33,728 nucleotides of DNA from Thermoflexaceae bacterium (lineage in GTDB: Bacteria; Bacillota; Clostridia; Lachnospirales; Lachnospiraceae), in the NCBI GenBank assembly GCA_029226085.1, contig JAQXXN010000204.1, forward strand, positions 1 to 33,728, given 5' to 3'. Positions 16,171-26,751 of this stretch are shown here, in pieces. Position numbers and translations under genes: made by a program. Numbering within the stretch: the first letter of the stretch is position 1; each line of letters starts with the position of its first letter. A model generated the notes under the pieces. It was not told the DNA's origin. It worked only from the letters and a program-made list of their open reading frames with translations, and ran no database searches.

Positions 16171-18001
16171 TCTCATCATCTCCAAAAAATTCCTGATACC
16201 ATACAAGGAACATGAAAATAGTCCATATTTTTCTGCTGTTATCTTCCTTGCCGGCTTTGTGGCGGTCGAGAAGCTTCACGATTTCATCCACGTTAAAGAA
16301 TTTCGCTGCGGCCTTGCTGGTAAAGGATTCTTTTACAATATTGTAATATTTGTCTTCCTTCAGCCAGATTCGAATCGGGACCGGGAATCCCAGTTTTTTC
16401 TTCTCGGCAACCATATCCGGAAGATAGCGGTGTGCTGCTTCACGCATGGCTACCTTGGTGTTTTTGTCTGTAACCTTATATTTGGTTGGAATGGTTCTTG
16501 CCAGCTCAAATACTTCCTTGTCAAGGAACGGTACACGTACCTCAAGGGAATTTGCCATACTCATTTTATCTGCCTTAAGGAGAATATCGCCAATCAGCCA
16601 GAAATGAATATCAATATACTGCATCTTGGTTACATCATCCTTGTCGGCGACTTTTGCATAATATGGTTTGGTAAGTTCCATAAACGGATATTTTCCGGTA
16701 GGATTTTTTAATATCTTTTCCCGTTCTTTTTCGTTGAACATGAATGCATTTCCAATAAATCGTTCTTCCACATCCTTGCTGGCACGGATTAAGAAATTCT
16801 TGCCCTTGAATTTGAATGGAAGTGCCTTTGCTATTCCTGCCATTGCCTTGCGAAGAGGCTTTGGAATCTTCTTCATCGGAGCCAGGGATAGAGGTTCGTG
16901 GTAGATATTATAGCCACCGAAAAATTCGTCTGCACCTTCACCGGATAAAGCTACCTTAACATGTTCTGCAGCTGTTTTACTTACAAAGTAAAGGGCAATG
17001 GCGGAAGGATCTGCAAGTGGCTCGTCCATGTGGTACTGGATTTTCGGAAGAACATCCCAGTATTCGTCAGTGGTGATTAATTTGCTGTAATTATCAATTT
17101 TTATTTTTTCGGATAATGACTTTGCATAGCCGATTTCGTTATACTTTTCATAATCAAAGCCTACGGTAAAGGTCTTGTCGCCATGGAAACTTGCGGCTAC
17201 ATAACTGGAGTCCACACCGCTTGAAAGGAAGGAACCAACTTCCACATCGCTGATTTTGTGGCTTTTTACGGAATCCTGCATGACGTCATCAATTTTGTCA
17301 ACCAGCTCTTCCATGGTAACATTTTCATCCGCTTCAAATTTCGGTTCCCAGTAACGGGTAATTTCCATTTTTCCATCCTTGAATATAAAATAGTGTGCCG
17401 GCATTAATTTAAAGATTCCTTTGAAAAATGTTTCCGGCAGTACGGAATACTGGAAGGTAAGATAGTTTTCCAGGGCATTTTCATTCATTTCTTTTTTATA
17501 TCCCGGATATTCGAGAATGCTTTTGATTTCGGAGCCATAGACCAGATTGCCGTTGATGTTGGTATAATAAAACGGTTTGATTCCAAAGTAATCTCTTGCG
17601 CCAAAAAGCTGCTTTTTATTGCTGTCCCATATAACAAATGCAAACATGCCGCGGAGCATGTTTAACATGTCCGGACCATATTCTTCATAAGCATGAATAA
17701 GAACTTCCGTATCTGCATTGTTGGAAAAAACATGTCCTTTTGCAATTAAATCTTCACGCAGAATCTGGTGGTTATATATTTCTCCGTTAAAGGTAATGAC
17801 AATGGACTTGTCCTCGTTATACATTGGCTGGCTTCCAAAGTCCAAGTCAATGATACTTAAACGCCTGAATCCCATTGCAACGGAATCATCTATGTGCTGA
17901 CCTGCACTGTCAGGCCCGCGATGGATAATCTTGTTCATCATATTCGTAAGACAGGTTTCCTTGTCATCTAAATCTCCGGTAAAACCGCAAAAACCACACA
18001 T
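16157..18001 (-). CDS. asnB: asparagine synthase (glutamine-hydrolysing)
   Basis: MCGFCGFTGDLDD... (Cys2 GATase), 'HRGPDSAG', 'FNGEIYNH', 'SSGVDSSYVAA', 'GEGADEFFGGY', 'SLEVRVPFLD'. Confidence 0.95.
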   Translation of the reverse strand: MCGFCGFTGDLDDKETCLTNMMNKIIHRGPDSAGQHIDDSVAMGFRRLSIIDLDFGSQPMYNEDKSIVITFNGEIYNHQILREDLIAKGHVFSNNADTEVLIHAYEEYGPDMLNMLRGMFAFVIWDSNKKQLFGARDYFGIKPFYYTNINGNLVYGSEIKSILEYPGYKKEMNENALENYLTFQYSVLPETFFKGIFKLMPAHYFIFKDGKMEITRYWEPKFEADENVTMEELVDKIDDVMQDSVKSHKISDVEVGSFLSSGVDSSYVAASFHGDKTFTVGFDYEKYNEIGYAKSLSEKIKIDNYSKLITTDEYWDVLPKIQYHMDEPLADPSAIALYFVSKTAAEHVKVALSGEGADEFFGGYNIYHEPLSLAPMKKIPKPLRKAMAGIAKALPFKFKGKNFLIRASKDVEERFIGNAFMFNEKEREKILKNPTGKYPFMELTKPYYAKVADKDDVTKMQYIDIHFWLIGDILLKADKMSMANSLEVRVPFLDKEVFELARTIPTKYKVTDKNTKVAMREAAHRYLPDMVAEKKKLGFPVPIRIWLKEDKYYNIVKESFTSKAAAKFFNVDEIVKLLDRHKAGKEDNSRKIWTIFMFLVWYQEFFGDDEKKAA

Positions 18002-18196
18002 GTTAGCCTCCAATCTGCCAGTAGCGTAATCCTATTGACGTGTGTTTTCTCACATATTCTTAACCATAATCATCCAAATTATATCAAAGTGGAAAGAAAA
18101 CGTCAATTTATGGGATAAATTTAATAGTTATTTAATGGTAAGAAAGGAATTTATTTGCTATAATAAAATCCAAAGGCTGACAAAGGGGATTTGTGA

Positions 18197-20332
18197 ATGA
18201 AATATTTTAGCAAAGAAAATCTGACAAAAGATATCCTTTCAGGAATTATTGTTGCTCTGGTGTCCATACCGATTGCCATGGGATATGCCCAAGTTGCAGG
18301 ACTTCCGGCTGTTTACGGACTGTATGGTTCGGTGTTTCCGATTCTGGTATATGGATTCTTTACGTCCTCACCGCAGTTTGTATTTGGCGTGGATGCGACT
18401 CCGGCAGCACTGGTTGGGGGTTCGCTTGCAAGTCTTGGAATTGTGTCGGGTTCGCCTGAGGCAATGAAAACTGTTCCGGTAATAACCATGGTTACAGCGT
18501 GCTGGCTTTTAGTTTTTTATTTCGTGAAGGCCGGAAAACTGGTTAATTACATATCCACGCCGGTTATGGGAGGCTTTATTTCGGGTATCGGATGTACTAT
18601 TATTCTGATGCTGGTTCCTAAGCTTTTTGGTGGAGATGTGGGAACGGGAGAATTATTTGTACTGCTTTATCACATCTGGGAAGAACTTGGACATTTTAAT
18701 CTTCTTTCTGCTGTCCTTGGAATTGCAACAGTCATTATTATGCAAATAGCAAAAAAATACATACCGAAGTTTCCAATGTCGGTTGCACTCATGGCAATCG
18801 GCGCAGGACTTACGGCTTTCTTTCATGTTGACCGGTATGGAGTCAAGCTGCTTCCAAGTGTGGAGGCGGGAATGCCTAAAATTGTCCGGCCGGATTTTTC
18901 TGTTCTTCTGAAGCATGGAGAAGATATCATTGTACTATCCTTTACAATTGCATTGGTAATCGTGGCGCAGACTCTTCTTGCAACTAATAATTATGCGCTT
19001 AAATATAATTATAAAATAAATAATAATCGAGAAGTGCTGGCATATGCGGCGGGAAATGCAGCAGGAGTGCTGGTAGGATGCTGTCCGATTAACGGAAGTG
19101 TGTCGAGAACCGGAATTGCAGACCAGTATGGATGTAAATCACAGGTGATGTCTGTTGCGGCGGCTGTTACAATGGTTCTGGTACTACTTTTCGGAACGGG
19201 AATTCTTGCTTATCTTCCGGTACCGGTTCTTACGGGAATCGTTGTTTCGGCGCTGATTGGCATTATTGAATTTAAGGTAGCCAAAAAGACCTGGGAATCC
19301 GATAAGCAGGAATTTGGAATTTTTATGGCGGCATTTTTGGGAGTACTGCTGTTAGGCACAATTTATGGTGTGGTTATCGGTGTTGTGTTATCCTTTGTTG
19401 CAGTAATCATCCGTGCGGTAATTCCGCCAAAAGCATTTCTTGGAATGATACCGGGACATGAGGGATTGTATAATCTTAAGAGAAACAGGGATGCAAGACC
19501 GATTGAACATACGGTAATTTATCGTTTCAGCGGCAATCTTTTCTTTGCTAATATTAATGCATTCCAGCAGGACATTGAAAATGCCATAAAGGAAGATACA
19601 AAACAGGTTATTGTGGATGCAAGGGGGATTGGTAATATTGACATTACAGCAGCAGAACGCCTTGTTATTCTGAATCGGAATCTTAAGAACCGGGGAATTC
19701 ATTTTTATCTGACCGAGCATGTGGGCGCGGTAAATGATCAACTTCGGGCACTTGGCGCAGGGTGTCTCATAGAAGAAGGAGTGGTACGCCGGACGGTATC
19801 GCTTGCTTTGCGTTCGGCAGGAGTTACGAAACCTTATCCACTTGAGGGCGTGGAAAAAAACGTGGAATATCCTTATGTGGAGGCAAATGAGCGTCTTGCT
19901 GAATTTGAGTGGGCATTTGGTGAAGGTGCCGAGGAGAAAATGGAGCAGCTTGCAACGGAGGTGGCAGAAAAGCTGGCACATTCGGAAAATTACAGCGTTG
20001 AGAATATTGTGGAAGCGGAAAATGATGCTTCATGGGGCAGGGTAGGTCTTTTTGATGAGGATGAACTTCTGGGACGTCTGGAAATGCATTTGTCAGAACT
20101 TGAGGATGCAAATGAATTGAAGATGGATATGAAGGAGATTGAAAAACGGATTGCACAGAGGCGCATGGTAATTGAAAAGAAAATTAAGAATTTAAGCCCT
20201 GAAGCATTGGAGATGTTAAAGAGACATCGAGAGGAAATAGAGGAACATCTTAGGAAGAAGAATCCGGAATATTATGAGAGGGTTGTAGAGATGAGGGAGA
20301 AATTTGAAAAGAATCAGGAGAAAGAAAAATGA
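18197..20332 (+). CDS. SulP-family anion transporter with STAS domain and long C-terminal cytosolic extension
   Basis: 'GIIVALVSIPIAMGYAQVAGLPAVYGLYGS', 'GCCPINGSVSRTG', STAS region 'HTVIYRFSGNLFFANINAFQQDIENAI...VIVDARGIGNIDITAAERL'. Confidence 0.92.
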   Translation: MKYFSKENLTKDILSGIIVALVSIPIAMGYAQVAGLPAVYGLYGSVFPILVYGFFTSSPQFVFGVDATPAALVGGSLASLGIVSGSPEAMKTVPVITMVTACWLLVFYFVKAGKLVNYISTPVMGGFISGIGCTIILMLVPKLFGGDVGTGELFVLLYHIWEELGHFNLLSAVLGIATVIIMQIAKKYIPKFPMSVALMAIGAGLTAFFHVDRYGVKLLPSVEAGMPKIVRPDFSVLLKHGEDIIVLSFTIALVIVAQTLLATNNYALKYNYKINNNREVLAYAAGNAAGVLVGCCPINGSVSRTGIADQYGCKSQVMSVAAAVTMVLVLLFGTGILAYLPVPVLTGIVVSALIGIIEFKVAKKTWESDKQEFGIFMAAFLGVLLLGTIYGVVIGVVLSFVAVIIRAVIPPKAFLGMIPGHEGLYNLKRNRDARPIEHTVIYRFSGNLFFANINAFQQDIENAIKEDTKQVIVDARGIGNIDITAAERLVILNRNLKNRGIHFYLTEHVGAVNDQLRALGAGCLIEEGVVRRTVSLALRSAGVTKPYPLEGVEKNVEYPYVEANERLAEFEWAFGEGAEEKMEQLATEVAEKLAHSENYSVENIVEAENDASWGRVGLFDEDELLGRLEMHLSELEDANELKMDMKEIEKRIAQRRMVIEKKIKNLSPEALEMLKRHREEIEEHLRKKNPEYYERVVEMREKFEKNQEKEK

Positions 20333-20532
20333 AAAGCATTTTAATAAAAGACACAACCAAACAGGAGCGAATTGCCATCATCAAGGAATGGATTCCGGAG
20401 GATGACGGACTGAATGACTGTGAAATTGATATGTGGGATATGTACCGGGATTATATTAACGGGGAAAAGGAAATCTCAGAAATTAATGCAGAATTCCGGA
20501 CAGATTTTTATTCCGAACCGGAAGAAAAATAA
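20329..20532 (+). CDS. small hypothetical protein (67 aa), translationally coupled to the SulP gene
   Basis: ATGA overlap at 20329-20332. Compact acidic protein. Confidence 0.65.
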   Translation: MKSILIKDTTKQERIAIIKEWIPEDDGLNDCEIDMWDMYRDYINGEKEISEINAEFRTDFYSEPEEK

Positions 20533-20544
20533 TGGGGTGACAAA

Positions 20545-21168
20545 ATGCAAATTATCAAATTGGTTCTGGGTGCATGTATCACGAACTGTTATGTCATAGC
20601 TTCGGATAAAGGGAATGCGGTTCTGATTGACCCGGCAGATGAGGCAGATAAGATTATAGAGGCAATTGAAAGCCAAAACCTTAAGTTAAAATATGTTTTC
20701 ATAACACACGGACATACGGATCATATTCTTGCACTTGAAAAGGTAAAAGATCATTTTAAGGTGCCGGTTGTGATTTCGAAAATTGATGCATGGCGTCTTG
20801 AAGATGAAGCATTAATTAATGAGCGCCCTTATGTGACGGTGCCTTATAGGGCGGTACGTCCGGATATTCTGATTCAGGAAGATGATGAAATTTATCTGGA
20901 TGAGCTATGCTTTCGGTTCTATGGAATGCCGGGACATACGGACGGCTCCATGGCGATTGTCATGGGAGATGTTATTTTTACGGGCGATACGCTTCTTTTT
21001 GAAAAGCACGGCAAGACGACGCTTCCGGGTGGAAATGAAGACAAACTTGTGGATTCCATTAACCGGATGATGAAGGATTTTCCGGGAGATTACAGGATTC
21101 TTACCGGACATCGGGAAGAGACCACGTTGGAGCATGAAAGACAGCATAATCCTTATGTGAGAAGATAG
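20545..21168 (+). CDS. MBL-fold metallo-hydrolase (glyoxalase II-like)
   Basis: 'FITHGHTDHILALEKVK', 'GMPGHTDGSMAIV', 'FTGDTLLFEKHGKTTLPGGNEDKLVDSI', 'LTGHREETTLEHERQHNPYV'. Confidence 0.9.
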   Translation: MQIIKLVLGACITNCYVIASDKGNAVLIDPADEADKIIEAIESQNLKLKYVFITHGHTDHILALEKVKDHFKVPVVISKIDAWRLEDEALINERPYVTVPYRAVRPDILIQEDDEIYLDELCFRFYGMPGHTDGSMAIVMGDVIFTGDTLLFEKHGKTTLPGGNEDKLVDSINRMMKDFPGDYRILTGHREETTLEHERQHNPYVRR

Positions 21169-21186
21169 AATGGAGAGGTTAAGAAC

Positions 21187-21598
21187 ATGATTGAACAGCT
21201 CATAAAAGATTTTACAGCCTGCCCACAGGTGGAGGCTGTGGCACTTGGCGGTTCCAGAGCTGGTGAAGCATATGATGAAAAATCCGATTATGATGTATAT
21301 GTGTACTGCAATGGCAGCATTCCGGAGGAAAAACGTCATGAAATCTTATCTGACTGCTGTAAGGTAATGGAGATAGGAAATCATTTCTGGGAATATGAGG
21401 ATAACTGTACACTTACAAATGGCGTGGATATTGATATCATTTACCGAAATCTGTAAAAAGCAGTGCAGATATCTTCCGAAAGATTTTGAAGAAAATCTCG
21501 AACGGCTTTTTTCTGACATGTCTGTAAATCCGGACATGGTACCAAAAGATATTGATAAGATTATCACGGCGTTAGAAAACGGACTTTTAAATTTATAG
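21187..21598 (+). pseudogene. nucleotidyltransferase-domain protein (DUF4037-like), internally deleted and frameshifted
   Basis: N-terminal 'VALGGSRAGEAYDEKSDYDVYVYC' (GSRA...SD.D NTase motif) ends at 21456. A C-terminal-like 'CRYLPKDFEENLERLFSDMSVNPDMVPKDIDKIITALENGLLNL' follows in another frame (21395-21598). Confidence 0.6.
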
Positions 21599-21618
21599 TT
21601 ACAAAGGAGCGGGGTAAC

Positions 21619-22263
21619 ATGACAATTACAAAGTATCTATTATTATTACTTGGCTTACTTTTTCTTACCGGGAGTGGAAGTTATCAGGAACCTCCCAAGA
21701 CAGAGATGAATCAAATGGATGGCTGGATGGAAGCATATGTGGATAAGATGACAGAATGCATGCAGGAAGATCCGGAGAGTTCATTTGAACTGATTTATGT
21801 GGATGATGATGATATTCCGGAGCTTGCGGCAGGAAGACAAGGTGTTTATGTGAGTGTATTTTCCTACGGACCGAAGGGGATTACCACCATTGTGGATCAG
21901 TGCGGTTATGGAGTCATGGGAGTTGCAGGATATGAATACAGTCCACGGGATAATGTGATGCGAGTGTATGATGCTGATTTTGCAGGAGCAATTATGTGGC
22001 TGGATTACTGGAGAATTGGAGAGGACAAGGAACGGGAAGAATTTTATGATCAGGCGTTATGCTGTTCGTATTATAATGAGATTTATGAAATGGCAGACGG
22101 AGGAGAACCGGACTGGGAGACCATGTATTATTTCTATGGGGATGAGCAGATTACTCCGGAAGAGTATGATTCTTATCTGATAGATGGTGATTACTGCTAC
22201 ATTGTGCTTGGAAAATCTTATGAGGAAATAATGGATGAACTGATGGAGATACGGAAAGAATAA
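21619..22263 (+). CDS. secreted hypothetical protein, former lipoprotein-like
   Basis: Hydrophobic N-terminus MTITKYLLLLLGLLFLTGSGS (lipobox-like, Ser at the Cys position), soluble remainder. GGAGCGGGGTAAC upstream. Confidence 0.7.
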   Translation: MTITKYLLLLLGLLFLTGSGSYQEPPKTEMNQMDGWMEAYVDKMTECMQEDPESSFELIYVDDDDIPELAAGRQGVYVSVFSYGPKGITTIVDQCGYGVMGVAGYEYSPRDNVMRVYDADFAGAIMWLDYWRIGEDKEREEFYDQALCCSYYNEIYEMADGGEPDWETMYYFYGDEQITPEEYDSYLIDGDYCYIVLGKSYEEIMDELMEIRKE

Positions 22264-22384
22264 ATTTTACTCAAATATGAAGAGTTTACAAATCATGCAT
22301 TTTATTATAAAATGATATCAAATTTTTACTTTACGCCCCAAAAAGCGAAAAGTGCCATTCTTGTGGATTTAGGAGGATACGTTT

Positions 22385-23593
22385 ATGGAAAAGATTAAAA
22401 TGACAACACCACTTGTTGAGATGGATGGAGACGAGATGACCAGAGTTCTCTGGAAGATGATTAAGGATGAGCTTTTATTACCATTCGTTGATTTAAAGAC
22501 AGAATACTATGATCTTGGACTAGAGTACAGAAATGAAACCAATGACCAGGTAACAGTAGATTCAGCCAATGCCACCAAGAAATATGGTGTTGCGGTTAAA
22601 TGTGCAACCATTACTCCGAATGCGGCAAGAATGACGGAATATAATCTTAAAGAAATGTGGAAGAGCCCGAATGGAACCATTCGTGCAATTCTTGACGGAA
22701 CGGTTTTTCGTGCTCCGATTATCGTAAAGGGTATCGAACCATATGTTTCCACATGGAAGAAGCCGATTACCATTGCAAGACATGCATATGGTGATGTATA
22801 TAAGGGAACGGAAATGAAGATTCCGGGACCGGGAAAGGCTGAACTTGTCTATACGGCAGAAGACGGAAGCGAGACACGTGAGTTAATCCATGACTTTAAG
22901 GGTTCAGGAATTATTCAGGGCATGCATAATCTTACAAGCTCCATTGAAAGTTTTGCAAGAAGCTGCTTTAATTTTGCACTGGATACAAAGCAGGATTTGT
23001 GGTTTGCAACAAAGGATACCATTTCCAAAAAGTATGATCATACCTTTAAGGATATTTTCCAGGAAATCTTTGATGCAGAATATGCGGAAAAGTTTAAGGC
23101 AGCAGGAATTGAATATTTCTATACACTGATTGATGATGCAGTGGCAAGAGTTATCCGTTCCGAGGGCGGTTATATCTGGGCTTGTAAGAACTATGACGGT
23201 GATGTAATGTCCGACATGGTTGCAACTGCATTTGGCTCCCTTTCCATGATGACTTCCGTACTTGTTTCACCGGAAGGTAACTATGAGTATGAGGCAGCAC
23301 ACGGAACGGTACAGAGACATTATTATAAGTATTTAAAGGGAGAGAAGACTTCAACCAATCCGATTGCAACCATCTTTGCATGGACGGGTGCCTTAAGAAA
23401 GAGAGGCGAGATGGATCAGCTTCCGGAGCTGATGGGATTTGCGGACAAGCTTGAGAAAGCATGTATTGATACCATTGAAAACGGTGAAATGACAAATGAC
23501 CTTGCTATTATCACAAAGCTTCCAAATCCGGTTGTGTTAAACAGTGAGGAATTTATCAAGGCTATCCGCAAGACACTGGAAGCATCTTTATAG
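22385..23593 (+). CDS. icd: isocitrate dehydrogenase (NADP-dependent, eukaryote-like type)
   Basis: '[32 protein letters not shown]', '[39 protein letters not shown]', '[30 protein letters not shown]'. Confidence 0.95.
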   Translation: MEKIKMTTPLVEMDGDEMTRVLWKMIKDELLLPFVDLKTEYYDLGLEYRNETNDQVTVDSANATKKYGVAVKCATITPNAARMTEYNLKEMWKSPNGTIRAILDGTVFRAPIIVKGIEPYVSTWKKPITIARHAYGDVYKGTEMKIPGPGKAELVYTAEDGSETRELIHDFKGSGIIQGMHNLTSSIESFARSCFNFALDTKQDLWFATKDTISKKYDHTFKDIFQEIFDAEYAEKFKAAGIEYFYTLIDDAVARVIRSEGGYIWACKNYDGDVMSDMVATAFGSLSMMTSVLVSPEGNYEYEAAHGTVQRHYYKYLKGEKTSTNPIATIFAWTGALRKRGEMDQLPELMGFADKLEKACIDTIENGEMTNDLAIITKLPNPVVLNSEEFIKAIRKTLEASL

Positions 23594-23639
23594 AATGGAA
23601 ACCGGCAGATAACATATTATAACAAAGGATTTTGTGTTT

Positions 23640-24419
23640 ATGATTAAACTAATTGCAAGTGATGTGGATGGCACATTACTTCAACGTGGAGAAAATAAAA
23701 TCAGTCAGGAAGTATTTGATGTTATTAATGCGGTAAGCGATATGGGCGTGCTGTTTGTAATTGCAAGCGGCAGGCCTTATTGCGAGTTAAAGCATCTTTT
23801 TGAACCGGTCATGGACAAGATTGCGCTGGTATGCAGTGACGGGGCATTGACCGTATATCATGGCAAGAATGTCTTGAAGACTTCCATGGATCGTCATAAG
23901 GCTGAGGAACTTTTATATGACGTGGAAATGAAACCTGATTGTGAGTTTCTGGTATATGGCGAATTCATTGCGTACATGAAGCCAAAGGATGAGTCTTATG
24001 ATTTAAAAATCCGAGAAACCTGTTTTAACAATGTAAATGTAATTAATACATTTAAAAATATTGGAGAAGATTACCTTAAAATCGGCATATATAATAAAAA
24101 GGGGATTGCACAGGTTGAGGATTATTTTCTTGGCAAATGGTCAAAGGATTTTGAAGTGATTTATTCGGCAAATGAATGGCTGGAATTCACCGCTCCGGGG
24201 GTTAATAAGAGCGTGGGAATTGAAGCACTGATGAAGAAGTTTGGCATAAAAAAAGAAGAAACCATTGCGTTTGGCGACAGTTATAATGACATTGGAATGT
24301 TTCATGCGGTGGGACGTGGATATGCCATGGAGACTGCCAAGGACAAACTTAAGGAAATTGCATACGGAAGCTCTGAGCGCGTGGAATGGTCTGTTAAGAA
24401 ATTATTTGGAATTGATTAA
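23640..24419 (+). CDS. HAD-superfamily phosphatase (Cof-type)
   Basis: 'MIKLIASDVDGTLL', 'VIASGRPY', 'APGVNKSVGIEALMKKFGI', 'IAFGDSYNDIGMFHAVGRGYAM'. Confidence 0.9.
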   Translation: MIKLIASDVDGTLLQRGENKISQEVFDVINAVSDMGVLFVIASGRPYCELKHLFEPVMDKIALVCSDGALTVYHGKNVLKTSMDRHKAEELLYDVEMKPDCEFLVYGEFIAYMKPKDESYDLKIRETCFNNVNVINTFKNIGEDYLKIGIYNKKGIAQVEDYFLGKWSKDFEVIYSANEWLEFTAPGVNKSVGIEALMKKFGIKKEETIAFGDSYNDIGMFHAVGRGYAMETAKDKLKEIAYGSSERVEWSVKKLFGID

Positions 24420-24437
24420 TGGAAAACGGGGTGTATC

Positions 24438-25922
24438 ATGGAAAAGAAGTATGTAATGGCACTGGATCAGGGGACTACAAGTTCACGTTGTATTCTCTTT
24501 GATAAAACAGGAAAAATCTGCAGCATGGCACAAAAAGAGTTTACCCAGTATTATCCGAATCCGGGCTGGGTGGAGCATGACCCGGTGGAAATCTGGTCTT
24601 CACAGATTAGTGTGCTATCTGAGGCAATGAGCAAGATTTCCTGTACGGCGGAAGAGATTGCTGCCATCGGCATTACCAATCAGCGGGAAACCACCATTAT
24701 CTGGGATCGGGAAACAGGAAAGCCGGTATACAACGCCATCGTATGGCAGTGTAAAAGAACATCAGACAGGATAGACCGGTTGAATGAAGAAGGATTTGGA
24801 GATGTGATTCCTGCCAAGACAGGGCTGATTCCGGATTCTTATTTTTCTGCAACCAAGATCCAGTGGATTCTGGAACATGTGGAAGGGGCAGAAAAACGTG
24901 CAAAAGAAGGCAAACTGTGTTTTGGTACGGTGGATTCATGGCTTATGTATAATCTTACGGAGGGCAAGGTTTTTACCACGGATTATACCAACGCCTCCCG
25001 AACCATGCTATATAATATTGAGAAGCTGGACTGGGATGATGAAATCCTGGAATATTTTAACATACCACGGTGCATGCTGCCGGAAGTAATGCCATCGTGC
25101 GGAATTTTCGGTTATACTTCCAAAAAACTGACCGGCGGCATGGAAATTCCAATTGCCGGTGTGGCAGGTGACCAGCAGGCGGCACTTTTCGGACAGTGTT
25201 GTTTTGATGCCGGTGAGGTGAAAAATACTTATGGAACAGGCTGCTTTATGCTGATGAATACGGGAAAACGCCTGGTAAGAAGCGGTAACGGTCTGCTCAC
25301 AACACTTTCTGCCGGAACGAAGGAAACTCCGGAATATGCCCTGGAGGGAAGTGTCTTTGTGGCCGGTGCGGCAATTCAGTGGCTGCGGGATGAATTACAG
25401 CTGATTCGTAACTCTTCCGAGACGGAGGAAATTGCAATGAAAGTTCCGGATACCAACGGGGTCTATCTTGTACCGGCATTTGCCGGCCTTGGTGCGCCAT
25501 ACTGGAATCAGCATGCAAGAGGAATCATAACAGGTCTTACAAGGGGTGCGGGAAAGGATCATATTGTGCGGGCAACTCTGGAATCCATAGCATATCAGGT
25601 TAATGACCTGCTTTCTGCGATGGAAAACGATTCCCATATCCGGTTAAAATCCCTAAAAGTTGACGGAGGCGCATCCGTAAATAACTTTTTAATGCAGTTT
25701 CAGGCGGATATTCTTAAAAAACCGGTGGAACGCCCAAAAACTGTGGAAACTACGGGACTGGGGGCGGCATTTCTTGCGGGACTTTCAGTGGGATTCTGGA
25801 GGGACAAGGAGGAACTTCGCAGTATTTGGGAAAAGGAACGGGAATTTGTTCCGATGATGGAAGAAAAACGCAGGGATCAACTGGTGGAAGGATGGAAAAA
25901 GGCCATTAATCTGCTTATATGA
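24438..25922 (+). CDS. glpK: glycerol kinase
   Basis: '[21 protein letters not shown]', '[13 protein letters not shown]', '[30 protein letters not shown]', '[17 protein letters not shown]', '[21 protein letters not shown]'. Confidence 0.97.
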   Translation: MEKKYVMALDQGTTSSRCILFDKTGKICSMAQKEFTQYYPNPGWVEHDPVEIWSSQISVLSEAMSKISCTAEEIAAIGITNQRETTIIWDRETGKPVYNAIVWQCKRTSDRIDRLNEEGFGDVIPAKTGLIPDSYFSATKIQWILEHVEGAEKRAKEGKLCFGTVDSWLMYNLTEGKVFTTDYTNASRTMLYNIEKLDWDDEILEYFNIPRCMLPEVMPSCGIFGYTSKKLTGGMEIPIAGVAGDQQAALFGQCCFDAGEVKNTYGTGCFMLMNTGKRLVRSGNGLLTTLSAGTKETPEYALEGSVFVAGAAIQWLRDELQLIRNSSETEEIAMKVPDTNGVYLVPAFAGLGAPYWNQHARGIITGLTRGAGKDHIVRATLESIAYQVNDLLSAMENDSHIRLKSLKVDGGASVNNFLMQFQADILKKPVERPKTVETTGLGAAFLAGLSVGFWRDKEELRSIWEKEREFVPMMEEKRRDQLVEGWKKAINLLI

Positions 25923-26060
25923 TTTCAAGTCTTGAATTTTTATGGTTGAAAAAATTGCCGGATTGAGATATTATATTTTATTGTGGATATATTTAGGGAT
26001 TTATGGAGAAATTATAACTTCATGAATTGATATTCAATATTATGATTAGGCGGGGAAATT

Positions 26061-26648
26061 ATGTTTAATTATTATTTTCATGGGATGAATATATGTCAGC
26101 TTGTAATATGGTTTTTTATTTACAGCTTTTTCGGATGGGCAATGGAATGTGTTGTTATCCGCAGGGAGAAAGGATACTGGGAGAACCGGGGATTTGCAAA
26201 ACTGCCGTTTTGTGTAATTTATGGCTTCGGTACTTTTATCGCATTTAATATTTTTAAGCCGATTCAGGATAATTACGTTCTTTTATACATTGCCGGCTCG
26301 ATTGGTGCCACAGTTTTTGAATACATTACAGCATTACTGATGAATAAGCTTTTTGGAGAAATCTGGTGGGACTATACCGATAAGAAATTCAATTACAAGG
26401 GGATTCTTTGTTTGGAAAGTACGGTTGCATGGGGATTTTTGGCTTTGTTTATTTTCGGATTCCTGAATTGTCATGTTGAGAATTTTGTCATGTCCTTAAA
26501 TGACCGTATTGTGATGTTTTTAAGCTTTGCGTTGTGTCTGAGCTATTTTATTGATTTTTCGTATCATTTTATTCATTCTTTTATACACAGGGATGATGAG
26601 GAAACAGAAGAGGATAAGAAGCGTGTCACTCATATTAAAAAGGCATAA
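26061..26648 (+). CDS. multi-TM protein of the 'putative ABC-transporter type IV' (DUF1113-like) family
   Basis: 'IYSFFGWAMECVVIRREKGYWENRGFAKLPFCVIYGFGT' and 'WWDYTDKKFNYKGILCLESTVAWGFLALF' are characteristic. Confidence 0.82.
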   Translation: MFNYYFHGMNICQLVIWFFIYSFFGWAMECVVIRREKGYWENRGFAKLPFCVIYGFGTFIAFNIFKPIQDNYVLLYIAGSIGATVFEYITALLMNKLFGEIWWDYTDKKFNYKGILCLESTVAWGFLALFIFGFLNCHVENFVMSLNDRIVMFLSFALCLSYFIDFSYHFIHSFIHRDDEETEEDKKRVTHIKKA

Positions 26649-26673
26649 GCTTATTCGGAAAAATTGGATTCCT

Positions 26674-26708
26674 GGGCTGTAGCATGTGTTTGCGACAGCT
26701 CTTTTTTT
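26674..26708 (+). terminator. Rho-independent terminator
   Basis: GGGCTGT (26674-26680) pairs with ACAGCTC (26695-26701), followed by a T-tract. Confidence 0.7.
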
Positions 26709-26751
26709 ACTTTATTTGGACGGTAACCGTATCTGACATGATGGAGGAAAA

